NCBI GenBank assembly: GCA_017997315.1
Contig: JAGOFF010000154.1
Location: 1-5,805, forward strand
From: Clostridia bacterium
GTDB taxonomy: Bacteria; Bacillota; Clostridia; Saccharofermentanales; UBA5734
DNA length: 5,805 nucleotides
Direction of reading: 5' to 3'
The notes below the pieces were generated by a model, which made no database searches, was not told the origin of the DNA, and was given only the letters and a program-made list of their open reading frames with translations. The position numbers were made by a program, and so were the translations under genes. Below, piece by piece: positions 1 to 5,792 of the stretch. Numbering within the stretch: position 1 is the first letter of the stretch; each line of letters starts with the position of its first letter.

Positions 1-38
1 ATGTTGAACCTGCCGCGCGCTTCGGCGCTGCATCTCTC

Positions 39-45
39 AGGAGGT
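39..45 (+). promoter_or_regulatory. Ribosome binding site of the first serine hydrolase
   Basis: AGGAGGT lies just upstream of the ATG at 50, with five bases between AGGAGG and the start codon. It is a near-perfect match to the anti-Shine-Dalgarno sequence and fixes ATG 50 as the start. Only 38 bases of upstream sequence are available and no promoter can be recognised in them. Confidence 0.85.
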
Positions 46-49
46 ACCC

Positions 50-1222
50 ATGGCAACGAAGAACACTCCTGCATCCCGGATCGACACGGTCCTGGAAAAC
101 CTGGTCTCCTCCGGCTTCACCGCCGGTGTATCCGCCGTCGCGGAGGTCCACGGCAAACCTCTGTACCGCGGCATGGCGGGCATGGCGGACATCGCGTCCG
201 GCCGGCGCATCGCCGACGACACGATCTACCGCATATTCTCAATGAGCAAGGTGATCACCTCGACTGCGGCGCTCATCCTGTTCGAGCGCGGGCTGTACCG
301 CATGTACGACCCGCTTTCCAAGTTCATCCCCGCGTTCGCCAAGCCCATGGTCCATGAGACCGGTCCGGACGGCAAACCCTACGCCCGTCCCGCGAAGCGC
401 GAGATCCGGATCCGGGACCTGTTCACGATGACCTCCGGCATCCCGTACGGAGGGAGCGGATCCGAGACGGAAAAGCAGATGGCGCGCCTCATGGGCAGGA
501 TGGAGAAGGCCGGAGATACGCTGGACACCGTCGGGGTCGCGGAAAAGGTCGCCCGGATCCCGCTCGAGTTCGATCCCGGCGCGCGCTGGAAGTACGGTTT
601 CTCGATCGATATCCTCGGATCCCTGATCTGCGTGCTGTCCGGCCGGACGCTGGGCGAGTTCGTGCGCGCGGAGATCCTGGACCCGCTGGGAATGGACGAT
701 ACCGGCTTCTTTGTCCCCGATGACAAACTCTCCCGGCTCGCCTCCATGTATCCCGCGGGCCCGGACGGCAAGATCCGTCCGACCGCGGTCGGCGACCCTG
801 TCCCCAACAGCGCGCCGTCCATGGAATCCGGCGGCGGCGGGATGTTCGCCACGATCGGCGACTATGCCGCCTTCACCCGCATGCTGCTGGACGGCACGAC
901 CCCGGCCGGCCGCCGCATCCTGGGGCGCAAGACCATCGAGCTCATGCACGCCGACCATCTGGACGCGGCGCAGAAGGCGACCTACGACTGGGACACCCAG
1001 CGCGGCTACAGCTACGGCCTCGGAGTGCGCACGATGCTTTCGCCCGCGGCGGCGGGATGCAGCGGCTCGGTCGGTGAGTTCGGCTGGGACGGGTACGCCG
1101 GCACCTGGATGTGCGTGGATCCGGCCGAAGACCTGTCCGTGGTGTTCATGACCCAGCGCGCCCCCGGCGGACACGGCGAGTCGGTCCCGCTGTTCAAGGC
1201 CGCGCTCTACAGCCTGTTGTGA
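50..1222 (+). CDS. Serine hydrolase, beta-lactamase/EstB-type (first of a tandem pair)
   Basis: A 390-residue protein of the beta-lactamase-related serine hydrolase family (class C/EstB-like fold: esterases, DD-peptidases and related enzymes). Seen directly: the nucleophile motif S64-M-S-K67 (SxxK) in the context YRIFSMSK; a WKY motif with Y182 followed by GFSIDILG, at the place of the general-base tyrosine (Y181 in Burkholderia EstB); and FGW346DGYAGT near the C-terminus, where EstB has W348-GG and true class C beta-lactamases have KTG. The conserved blocks LFTMTSGIP and ESGGGGM are also present. The length suits a single-domain member. No signal peptide is visible (the N-terminus MATKNTPASRID is polar), so a cytoplasmic location is inferred. 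The WDG third motif favours an esterase-type activity over antibiotic hydrolysis; the substrate cannot be told from sequence. The start is set by AGGAGGT at 39-45. The TGA stop overlaps the start of the next gene, a close paralog. Confidence 0.93.
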   Translation: MATKNTPASRIDTVLENLVSSGFTAGVSAVAEVHGKPLYRGMAGMADIASGRRIADDTIYRIFSMSKVITSTAALILFERGLYRMYDPLSKFIPAFAKPMVHETGPDGKPYARPAKREIRIRDLFTMTSGIPYGGSGSETEKQMARLMGRMEKAGDTLDTVGVAEKVARIPLEFDPGARWKYGFSIDILGSLICVLSGRTLGEFVRAEILDPLGMDDTGFFVPDDKLSRLASMYPAGPDGKIRPTAVGDPVPNSAPSMESGGGGMFATIGDYAAFTRMLLDGTTPAGRRILGRKTIELMHADHLDAAQKATYDWDTQRGYSYGLGVRTMLSPAAAGCSGSVGEFGWDGYAGTWMCVDPAEDLSVVFMTQRAPGGHGESVPLFKAALYSLL

Positions 1223-2400
1223 AGACCGCGCCGGGCGCCGCCGCCGCACAGTCGACCCGCGTCGACGCGCTGCTCGACGGATTTGTGTCATCCGGTTTCG
1301 CCGCGGGCGTCGCGGCGTACGCGGAGCGCCGCGGCGAACCGTTGTACGATTACCGCACCGGACTGGCGGACATCGCGTCCCGCCGACCGATCGCGGACGA
1401 CACGGTCTACCGGATCTATTCGATGAGCAAGCTGTTCGCGGCGACGGCCGGCATGATCCTGTTCGAGCGCGGGCTGTTCCGGATGGAGGATCCTTTGTCC
1501 CGGTTCATCCCGGCGTTCCGGAATCCGCAGGTCCACGAGACCGGACCGGACGGCAGGGTGTATGCCCGGCCGGCCCGCCGGGAGATCCGGATCCGCGACC
1601 TGTTCACCATGGCGTCGGGCATCCCCTGGATCGGGGACGCCACCGAGTCCGAGCGGCTCATGTACGGATTCTTCCGGGGCGGCAACGACATCTCGGCGCT
1701 GACGACCGTGCAGATCGCGGAGTCCGTCGCACGCTTCCCGCTGGACTTCGATCCCGGGTCCCGCTGGAAGTACGGATTCTCGCACGACATCCTCGGAGCG
1801 CTGGTTTGCGTGCTCTCCGGAAGGACGTTCGGGGAGTTCCTCCGCGAGGAAGTGTTCGAGCCGCTCGGGATGGAAGACACCGGATTCTGCCTGCCCGCCG
1901 CCAAGCGCGGCCGGCTGGCGTCCACGTACCCGGTCCGCGCGGACGGCACGATCCGTCCCGAACCGCTGTCCGGCCGCTATCCCGAGACCCCGCCCGCGTA
2001 CGAGTCCGGCGGGGGCGGCATGGTCAGCACACTCCCGGACTACGCGGCGTTCGCGCGGATGCTCCTGACCGGCCGCGCGCCGGACGGCCGGCACATTCTC
2101 GGCCGCAAGACTCTCGAACTCCTGCGCGCGGACCAGCTCTCCGCAGTTCAGAGAACGGATTTCGAAAGCGGATTGCAGCTCGGAAAAAGCTACGCCCTCG
2201 GCGTCAGCATTCTGGCGGACCTCGGCCGGACCGGCTGCGCCGGCTCGGTCGGGGAGTTCGGCTGGGCCGGGGCCGCCGGCACCTGGGTGACCGTGGATCC
2301 CGGGGAGGATCTCTTTGCGGTCCTGATGCTCCAGCGCATGCCGGGCGGGCTGGACGAGTCGGTCCCGCGGTTCAAGGAAGCACTGTATGCGATGCTGTAG
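1219..2400 (+). CDS. Serine hydrolase, beta-lactamase/EstB-type (second of a tandem pair)
   Basis: A 393-residue paralog of the preceding gene, colinear with it over the whole length and by eye identical at well over half the positions. Catalytic residues are kept: S68-M-S-K71, Y185 in WKYGFSHDILG, and W349 in FGWAGAAGT. The most divergent stretch is the segment after SGIP, before the VARFPLDFDPG block. The chosen start is GTG at 1219, which overlaps the previous TGA as GTGA. It gives an N-terminus (VKTAPGAAAAQSTRVD) that lines up with the paralog to within four residues. The reading frame is open back to an ATG at 1111, but that extension would be antiparalogous sequence inside the first gene. 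No convincing Shine-Dalgarno site precedes GTG 1219, so expression probably depends on translational coupling. No signal peptide is visible, so it is probably cytoplasmic. The substrate is unknown. It ends in TAG, with a second in-frame stop (TGA 2434-2436) eleven codons later. Confidence 0.92.
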   Translation: MKTAPGAAAAQSTRVDALLDGFVSSGFAAGVAAYAERRGEPLYDYRTGLADIASRRPIADDTVYRIYSMSKLFAATAGMILFERGLFRMEDPLSRFIPAFRNPQVHETGPDGRVYARPARREIRIRDLFTMASGIPWIGDATESERLMYGFFRGGNDISALTTVQIAESVARFPLDFDPGSRWKYGFSHDILGALVCVLSGRTFGEFLREEVFEPLGMEDTGFCLPAAKRGRLASTYPVRADGTIRPEPLSGRYPETPPAYESGGGGMVSTLPDYAAFARMLLTGRAPDGRHILGRKTLELLRADQLSAVQRTDFESGLQLGKSYALGVSILADLGRTGCAGSVGEFGWAGAAGTWVTVDPGEDLFAVLMLQRMPGGLDESVPRFKEALYAML

Positions 2401-2432
2401 AATCCATCCCGTCACACCGCCCTGACCCCTTT

Positions 2433-2460
2433 TTGAAGAAGCCGCGCCATCTGGTATAAT
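2433..2460 (+). promoter_or_regulatory. Sigma-70-type extended -10 promoter of prfC
   Basis: TTGAAG (2433-2438, 4 of 6 to the -35 consensus), a 16-base spacer, then a perfect TATAAT (2455-2460). The -10 is preceded by TG at 2452-2453, giving the extended -10 form TGGTATAAT. A start of transcription near 2467 would leave a leader of about 26 bases before ATG 2493. The site lies in the only gap between the hydrolase pair and prfC, so prfC and the gene after it can be expressed separately from the hydrolases. Confidence 0.8.
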
Positions 2461-2477
2461 AATCCGGCTTTCATCAG

Positions 2478-2483
2478 AAAGGA
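2478..2483 (+). promoter_or_regulatory. Ribosome binding site of prfC
   Basis: AAAGGA nine bases upstream of ATG 2493. It decides the start: a possible in-frame TTG at 2484 would touch this site with no spacer, and RF3 proteins normally begin only a dozen or so residues before the TFAIISHPDAGKTT block, as ATG 2493 gives. Confidence 0.75.
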
Positions 2484-2492
2484 TTGGTCCCC

Positions 2493-4097
2493 ATGACAGA
2501 CGTCATCCAGCGCGAGGTCGCCCGCCGGCGCACCTTTGCGATCATTTCCCATCCGGACGCCGGCAAGACCACGATCACGGAAAAACTGCTGCTGTACGGC
2601 GGCGCCATCCACATGGCGGGCGCGGTCAAGGCGCGCAAGGCGTCGCGCCACGCGACCTCCGACTGGATGGAGATCGAGAAGCAGCGCGGCATTTCGGTAA
2701 CCTCGTCGGTCATGCAGTTTGACTACGACGGGTACTGCGTCAACATCCTGGACACCCCCGGGCATCAGGATTTTTCCGAGGACACCTACCGCACGCTCTG
2801 CGCCGCGGACAGCGCGGTCATGCTCATCGACGGCGGCCACGGCGTCGAGGCCCAGACCATCAAGCTCTTCAAGGTCTGCCGCCAGCGCGGCATCCCGATC
2901 TTCACATTCATCAACAAGATGGACCGCGCGTCCAAGAATCCGTTCGACCTCATGGACGAGCTGGAAAAGGTCCTCGGGATCGCCTCCACGCCGGTCAACT
3001 GGCCGATCGGGACCGACGGTGATTTCCAGGGGGTATACAACCGGCGCGAGAACCGCGTCGAGCTGTTCGACGGCTCGTCCGGGGACCTCGGCGCGCGCCG
3101 GGTGGCGCTGCGTATGCTGTCCCTCGACGTTCCGGAACTCCCCGCGGTCCTGGGCCCGCACTAGTACGACAACCTCCTCGAGGACATCGAGATGCTCGAT
3201 ATCGCGGGGGACGCGTTCGACCTGGACAAGGTCCTGGCGGGCGAACTCACCCCGATGTTCTTCGGCAGCGCGGTGTCCAACTTCGGTGTCGAGCCGTTCC
3301 TGCAGGACTTCCTGACCATGGCGCCTCCCCCGGGTCCGCGCGTGTCGACCGCGGGGCTGGTCGACCCGGTGGCGGATCCGTTTTCCGGCTTCGTCTTCAA
3401 GATCCAGGCGAACATGAATCCCGACCACCGCGACCGGATCGCGTTCATCCGGATCTGCTCCGGGCGGTTCGAGAAGGGCATGGAAGTCCGGCACTCACGG
3501 GACGGCCGCAAGATCAAGCTCGCGCAGCCCCAGCAGTTCATGGCGCAGGACCGCAGCATCGTCGAGGAGGCCTGGCCCGGCGACATCATCGGGGTGTTCG
3601 ACCCCGGGATTTTCCGCATCGGGGACACCCTGACCGCGGGCGGACGGGAACTGCTGTTCGAGGGCATCCCGACCTTCCCGCCCGAGGCGTTCTCGCGGGT
3701 TGCGCCGATGGACTCCATGAAGCGCAAGCCGTTCCTCAAGGGCGTCGAACAGCTCACCCAGGAAGGCGCGATCCAGCTGTACAAACAGCCCGACATCGGG
3801 ACCGAAACCTACATCGTCGGCGTGGTCGGGCAGCTCCAGTTCGAGGTGCTCGAGTACCGGCTGCAGGCGGAGTACGGCGTCAAGATCCGGCGCAATGACC
3901 TGCCGTACCGGCACGCGCGCTGGGTCGAGCCACGGGAGGACGGGACGTTCCCCGACTCCGAAAATCTCACCATCACCAGCACCACGATGCCGGTGCTCGA
4001 CCGGCACGGCCACCCGGTGCTGCTGTTCGAGTCCGAGTGGGCGATCCAGTGGGCGATCGACCGCAACAAGGGACTGGCGCTCCGCGAGATCTCGTAG
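2493..4097 (+). CDS. prfC: Peptide chain release factor 3 (RF3), interrupted by an in-frame TAG at codon 224
   Basis: RF3 is a translational GTPase that removes RF1/RF2 from the ribosome after termination. The whole reading spans 534 sense-or-amber codons, close to the 529 residues of E. coli RF3. Seen in order: G1 SHPDAGKTT (residues 19-27), the switch I region with RGISVT (65-70), G3 DTPGHQDF (87-94), G4 NKMD (141-144), ELTPMFFGSA with the G5 region (251-260), the beta-barrel domain (QQFMAQDR...EEAWPGDIIGVF), and the C-terminal domain (QEGAIQLYKQPD, VVGQLQFEVLEYRL). Codon 224 (3162-3164) is TAG. The same frame resumes at once with YDNLLEDIEMLDIAG and shows no other damage. Termination there would give a 223-residue product lacking G5 and both ribosome-contacting domains, so it would not be functional. 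Either the codon is read through, translation restarts at ATG 3192, the gene is a very recent pseudogene, or the base is wrong. A CAG (Gln) ancestor needs one C-to-T change. The natural end is TAG 4095-4097. The next gene begins 32 bases on and is probably co-transcribed. Confidence 0.95.
3162..3164 (+). other. In-frame amber (TAG) codon inside prfC
   Basis: TAG occurs in the prfC frame between GGC-CCG-CAC and TAC-GAC-AAC. Coding is continuous and RF3-like on both sides with no shift of frame, so this is a single nonsense codon, not an indel. It sits in the variable loop before the YDNLLEDIE helix, within the G domain and upstream of the G5 region. A 6-bp hairpin with an ATG loop (3186-3200) and an AGGA site (3181-3184) lie just downstream. 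All of these overlap conserved codons, so they may be incidental. Confidence 0.9.
3180..3194 (+). promoter_or_regulatory. Possible internal restart site in prfC after the amber codon
   Basis: GAGGA at 3180-3184 stands seven bases before an in-frame ATG (3192-3194), 27 bases past the TAG. Restart here would make a 301-residue C-terminal fragment, from MLDIAGDAFD to the normal end, carrying the G5 region and both distal domains. The bases also encode the family-typical LEDIEML, so the ribosome-binding resemblance may be accidental. Use of the site is inference. Confidence 0.25.
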
Positions 4098-4116
4098 CCC
4101 GCGGCATCCGGTCCGG

Positions 4117-4121
4117 GGAGG
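4117..4121 (+). promoter_or_regulatory. Ribosome binding site of the flavoprotein-phosphorylase gene
   Basis: GGAGG eight bases before ATG 4130, in the 32-base gap after prfC. It selects ATG 4130 over upstream in-frame starts that would lie inside prfC, and puts the MAYKILILQGSPR beta strand at the N-terminus, as expected for a flavodoxin fold. Confidence 0.85.
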
Positions 4122-4129
4122 GAACGGTC

Positions 4130-5527
4130 ATGGCGTACAAGATCCTCATCCTCCAGGGCAGCCCGCGACCGCGCGGCAACACCGCGACGTTCCTCGAACC
4201 GTTCGAGGCGGAGCTCCGCGCGGCCGGCGCCGAGGTGCAAACCATCCGGCTGTACGGGAAAACCATCACGCCCTGCGACGCGTGCTGGACCTGCCAGAAC
4301 GTTCCGGACGCCCCCGGCTGTCCCAAGGACGACGACATGGCCGGCATCACGCGCGCGGTTCTCGGCGCCGACGTGCTGGTGCTCGCGACCCCGATCTACT
4401 CCTGGTACTGCACCCCGCCGATGAAGGCGGTCCTCGACCGCTTCTACGCCATGAACAAGTATTACGGCTCCGCTCCGGAACAGCGGCTGTGGGCGGATCT
4501 GAAAATCGCGGTCGTCGCGACCTGCGGCTACGATGTCGAGTACGGCGCCGGCCCCTTCGAAACCGGCGTCCGACGGCTGTGCGAGCATTCCCGGATCCCG
4601 TTTATCGGGATGCTGGCGGAGCGCGATCTCGACGACCAGGCTTCGTTCCGCACCCCCGACGCGATCGCGGCCTCCCGGGCGTTCGCCCGGCGGGTGCTGG
4701 CGGCCTGCGCCGCGGACGGGAAGGACGGCGCCGCCGCTGCGTACATCGGCTGGGAGAAGCCGAACCAGGGCTTTCCGATCCTCGAGTACGATCCCGAACC
4801 CGAGGCGGTGATCCATGCGACCCGCCTGCTGGATCAGGCCGATGTGCCGGAATGCTGCGTGATCACCTTCTTCCGGGACCTGGTGGAGCGGATGGCCGCG
4901 GACGGCCGGCTGCGCCCCACGCATGCGCTGCGTGCGGAGGACGGCACGAACACCATTTATGAGATGGCCGTCGACGGCCGACGCATCGCGGTCGCGCACT
5001 GCAAAGTCGGCGGACCCCAGGCCGCGGCGATGCTGGAGGAAACCGCCGCGCTCGGCTGCCGCCGGTTTGTCGCGTGCGGCGGCGCGGGCGTCCTGCGCAA
5101 GGACATCGCGGTCGGACACCTCATCGTCCCCGTCGCCGCGGTCCGGGACGAAGGGACGAGCTACCACTACCTCCCGCCGTCCCGCGAAGTCGCGCTCGAC
5201 CCCGCGGCGGTCCGGGCCGTCTGTGACACGCTGGATGCCGCGGGGGTGCCCTACCTCGCCGGCAAGACCTGGACCACCGACGCGTTCTACCGCGAGACCC
5301 CCGCCAAGGTGGAAAGGCGGCGCGGCGAGGGCTGCCTGACCGTCGAGATGGAGTGCGCGTCCTTTGCCGCCGCCGCGCGCTTCCGCGACCTGATGTTCGC
5401 GCAGATCCTGTACGGCGGGGACGACCTCAGCGGCGTCACCTGGGACTCGCGCCGGTGGCAATCCCGCGACGACATCCGCGAGGGGGTGTTCCGGCTGGCG
5501 TGCGAGGCATGCCTGCGGCTGGGCTGA
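4130..5527 (+). CDS. Fusion protein: flavodoxin-like NAD(P)H-dependent FMN reductase plus nucleoside phosphorylase
   Basis: A single uninterrupted 465-residue frame with two recognisable domains. Residues 1 to about 195 are a flavodoxin-like FMN reductase/iron-sulfur-flavoprotein-type domain: KILILQGSPRPRGNT (4-18) is the FMN phosphate loop, ITPCDACWTC (46-55) with C49, C52, C55 and C64 then KDDDM is the cysteine-rich block of this family, and VLATPIYSWYCTPPMKAVLDR (83-104) is the usual flavin-site strand and helix. Residues from about 214 to 465 resemble a stand-alone uncharacterised family of the PNP/uridine phosphorylase superfamily: ACGGAGVL (315-322), VGHLIVPVAAVRDEGTSYHY (328-347), TWTTDAFYRETP (380-391), VEMECASF (405-412, the ribose-binding Glu-Met-Glu) and GGDDLSG (429-435). 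A linker of about 20 residues (DGKDGAAAAYIGWEKPNQG) joins them. The phosphorylase half would split nucleosides with phosphate; the flavin half would reduce FMN or pass electrons. Whether an Fe-S cluster binds is open, since the Cys spacing C-x2-C-x2-C-x8-C is looser than in known iron-sulfur flavoproteins. It is probably cytoplasmic and co-transcribed with prfC. The domain calls are firm; the joint function is not known. Confidence 0.9.
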   Translation: MAYKILILQGSPRPRGNTATFLEPFEAELRAAGAEVQTIRLYGKTITPCDACWTCQNVPDAPGCPKDDDMAGITRAVLGADVLVLATPIYSWYCTPPMKAVLDRFYAMNKYYGSAPEQRLWADLKIAVVATCGYDVEYGAGPFETGVRRLCEHSRIPFIGMLAERDLDDQASFRTPDAIAASRAFARRVLAACAADGKDGAAAAYIGWEKPNQGFPILEYDPEPEAVIHATRLLDQADVPECCVITFFRDLVERMAADGRLRPTHALRAEDGTNTIYEMAVDGRRIAVAHCKVGGPQAAAMLEETAALGCRRFVACGGAGVLRKDIAVGHLIVPVAAVRDEGTSYHYLPPSREVALDPAAVRAVCDTLDAAGVPYLAGKTWTTDAFYRETPAKVERRRGEGCLTVEMECASFAAAARFRDLMFAQILYGGDDLSGVTWDSRRWQSRDDIREGVFRLACEACLRLG

Positions 5528-5666
5528 CACATTCGGTGCCATCACAACGATCCTGCCGGTTTCACACCACCTGCGAAGTCGGAGCTTGGAGCGATCCCGG
5601 ACAGGGTGACGGTACACGGTGGCTGTTCCGGATTTCCGGTGTCTCCTTCTCATCAAATCGTAGTAA

Positions 5667-5697
5667 CGAGCCTGCGGAGAGTCCCTTTGCAGGCTCG
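5667..5697. repeat. 9-bp perfect inverted repeat (possible RNA hairpin or weak terminator)
   Basis: CGAGCCTGC (5667-5675) and GCAGGCTCG (5689-5697) are exact reverse complements around a 13-base loop. It lies 140 bases after the stop of the fusion gene. Neither strand shows a T-run after the stem, so a classical Rho-independent terminator is not supported. It could be an mRNA 3'-end hairpin or a leader structure. Confidence 0.6.
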
Positions 5698-5698
5698 C

Positions 5699-5711
5699 AT
5701 TGTGCAAAGAG
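5699..5711 (+). repeat. Direct repeat copy 1 (ATTGTGCAAAGAG)
   Basis: First of two 13-base copies matching at 12 of 13 positions; the second is at 5741-5753. The copies start 42 bases apart, about four helical turns, upstream of the TTGACA promoter. This copy is also part of an imperfect palindrome, TTGTGC-AAAGA-GTACAA (5700-5716, 5 of 6 arm positions). The pair could be binding sites for a regulator of the next gene; that is inference. Confidence 0.4.
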
Positions 5712-5717
5712 TACAAA

Positions 5718-5727
5718 CAATCGATTG
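5718..5727. repeat. 10-bp perfect palindrome CAATCGATTG
   Basis: An exact 10-bp palindrome midway between the two 13-base direct repeat copies and 37 bases before the -35-like TTGACA. The location suits an operator. A palindrome of this length can also arise by chance in a region of this size. Confidence 0.35.
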
Positions 5728-5740
5728 GTAGATCGGAAAA

Positions 5741-5753
5741 ATTGTGAAAAGAG
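5741..5753 (+). repeat. Direct repeat copy 2 (ATTGTGAAAAGAG)
   Basis: Second copy of the 13-base repeat, differing from copy 1 at a single position. It ends 10 bases before the TTGACA element, a usual place for an activator contact with RNA polymerase. Confidence 0.4.
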
Positions 5754-5763
5754 AAATAAAGGA

Positions 5764-5792
5764 TTGACATAAATGGGAAACGGTATTATGGT
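5764..5792 (+). promoter_or_regulatory. Sigma-70-type promoter for a gene beyond the window
   Basis: A perfect TTGACA (5764-5769) is followed either by TATTAT (5784-5789, 14-base spacer, 5 of 6) or by TATGGT (5787-5792, 17-base spacer, 4 of 6). The setting is AT-rich and preceded by repeats and a palindrome. The first spacer is short and the second -10 weak, so the exact -10 is uncertain. An ATG with a ribosome binding site overlaps the same bases (see the entry at 5773). Confidence 0.5.

Noticed and set aside
1..49. End of an upstream gene (TGA at 5-7)
   Set aside because: Only one or two codons would be visible, so nothing supports a coding frame ending there.
1111..1218. ATG 1111 as the start of the second hydrolase
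   Set aside because: This stretch overlaps the C-terminal codons of the first hydrolase and encodes Arg/Gly-rich sequence with no counterpart in the paralog; GTG 1219 aligns the two N-termini.
239..1291. Long minus-strand open frames opposite the two hydrolases (also 1288-2415 and 2412-3494)
   Set aside because: These are frame shadows of strongly GC3-biased genes, with no motifs and no ribosome binding sites.
50..2400. True class C (AmpC-type) beta-lactamases
   Set aside because: The third motif is W-D/A-G, not KTG, the Tyr motif lacks YxN, and no signal peptide is seen; EstB-type esterase-like enzymes fit better.
2411..2434. Terminator after the hydrolase pair: GTCA...TGAC followed by CCCC and TTTTT
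   Set aside because: The stem is only 4 bp with an 8-base loop and cytosines intervene before the T-run, too weak to call. The T-run overlaps the -35 of the prfC promoter.
2484..2492. TTG at 2484 as the prfC start
   Set aside because: It abuts the AAAGGA site with no spacer and adds three residues not expected for RF3; ATG 2493 has ideal spacing.
3162..4097. Genome-wide recoding of TAG as an amino acid
   Set aside because: TAG ends the second hydrolase (2398-2400) and prfC itself (4095-4097). Reading through the latter would run about 108 codons out of frame into the next gene, to TGA 4422-4424. TAG must act as a stop there.
5628..5639. CCGG-ATTT-CCGG as a terminator hairpin
   Set aside because: A 4-bp stem without a T-run; such short palindromes are common in GC-rich DNA.
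3809..5770. Long minus-strand open frame of 653 codons
   Set aside because: It lies opposite prfC and the fusion gene, has the low-complexity Arg/Ala/Gly/Val composition of antisense in GC-rich DNA, and shows no recognisable domain.
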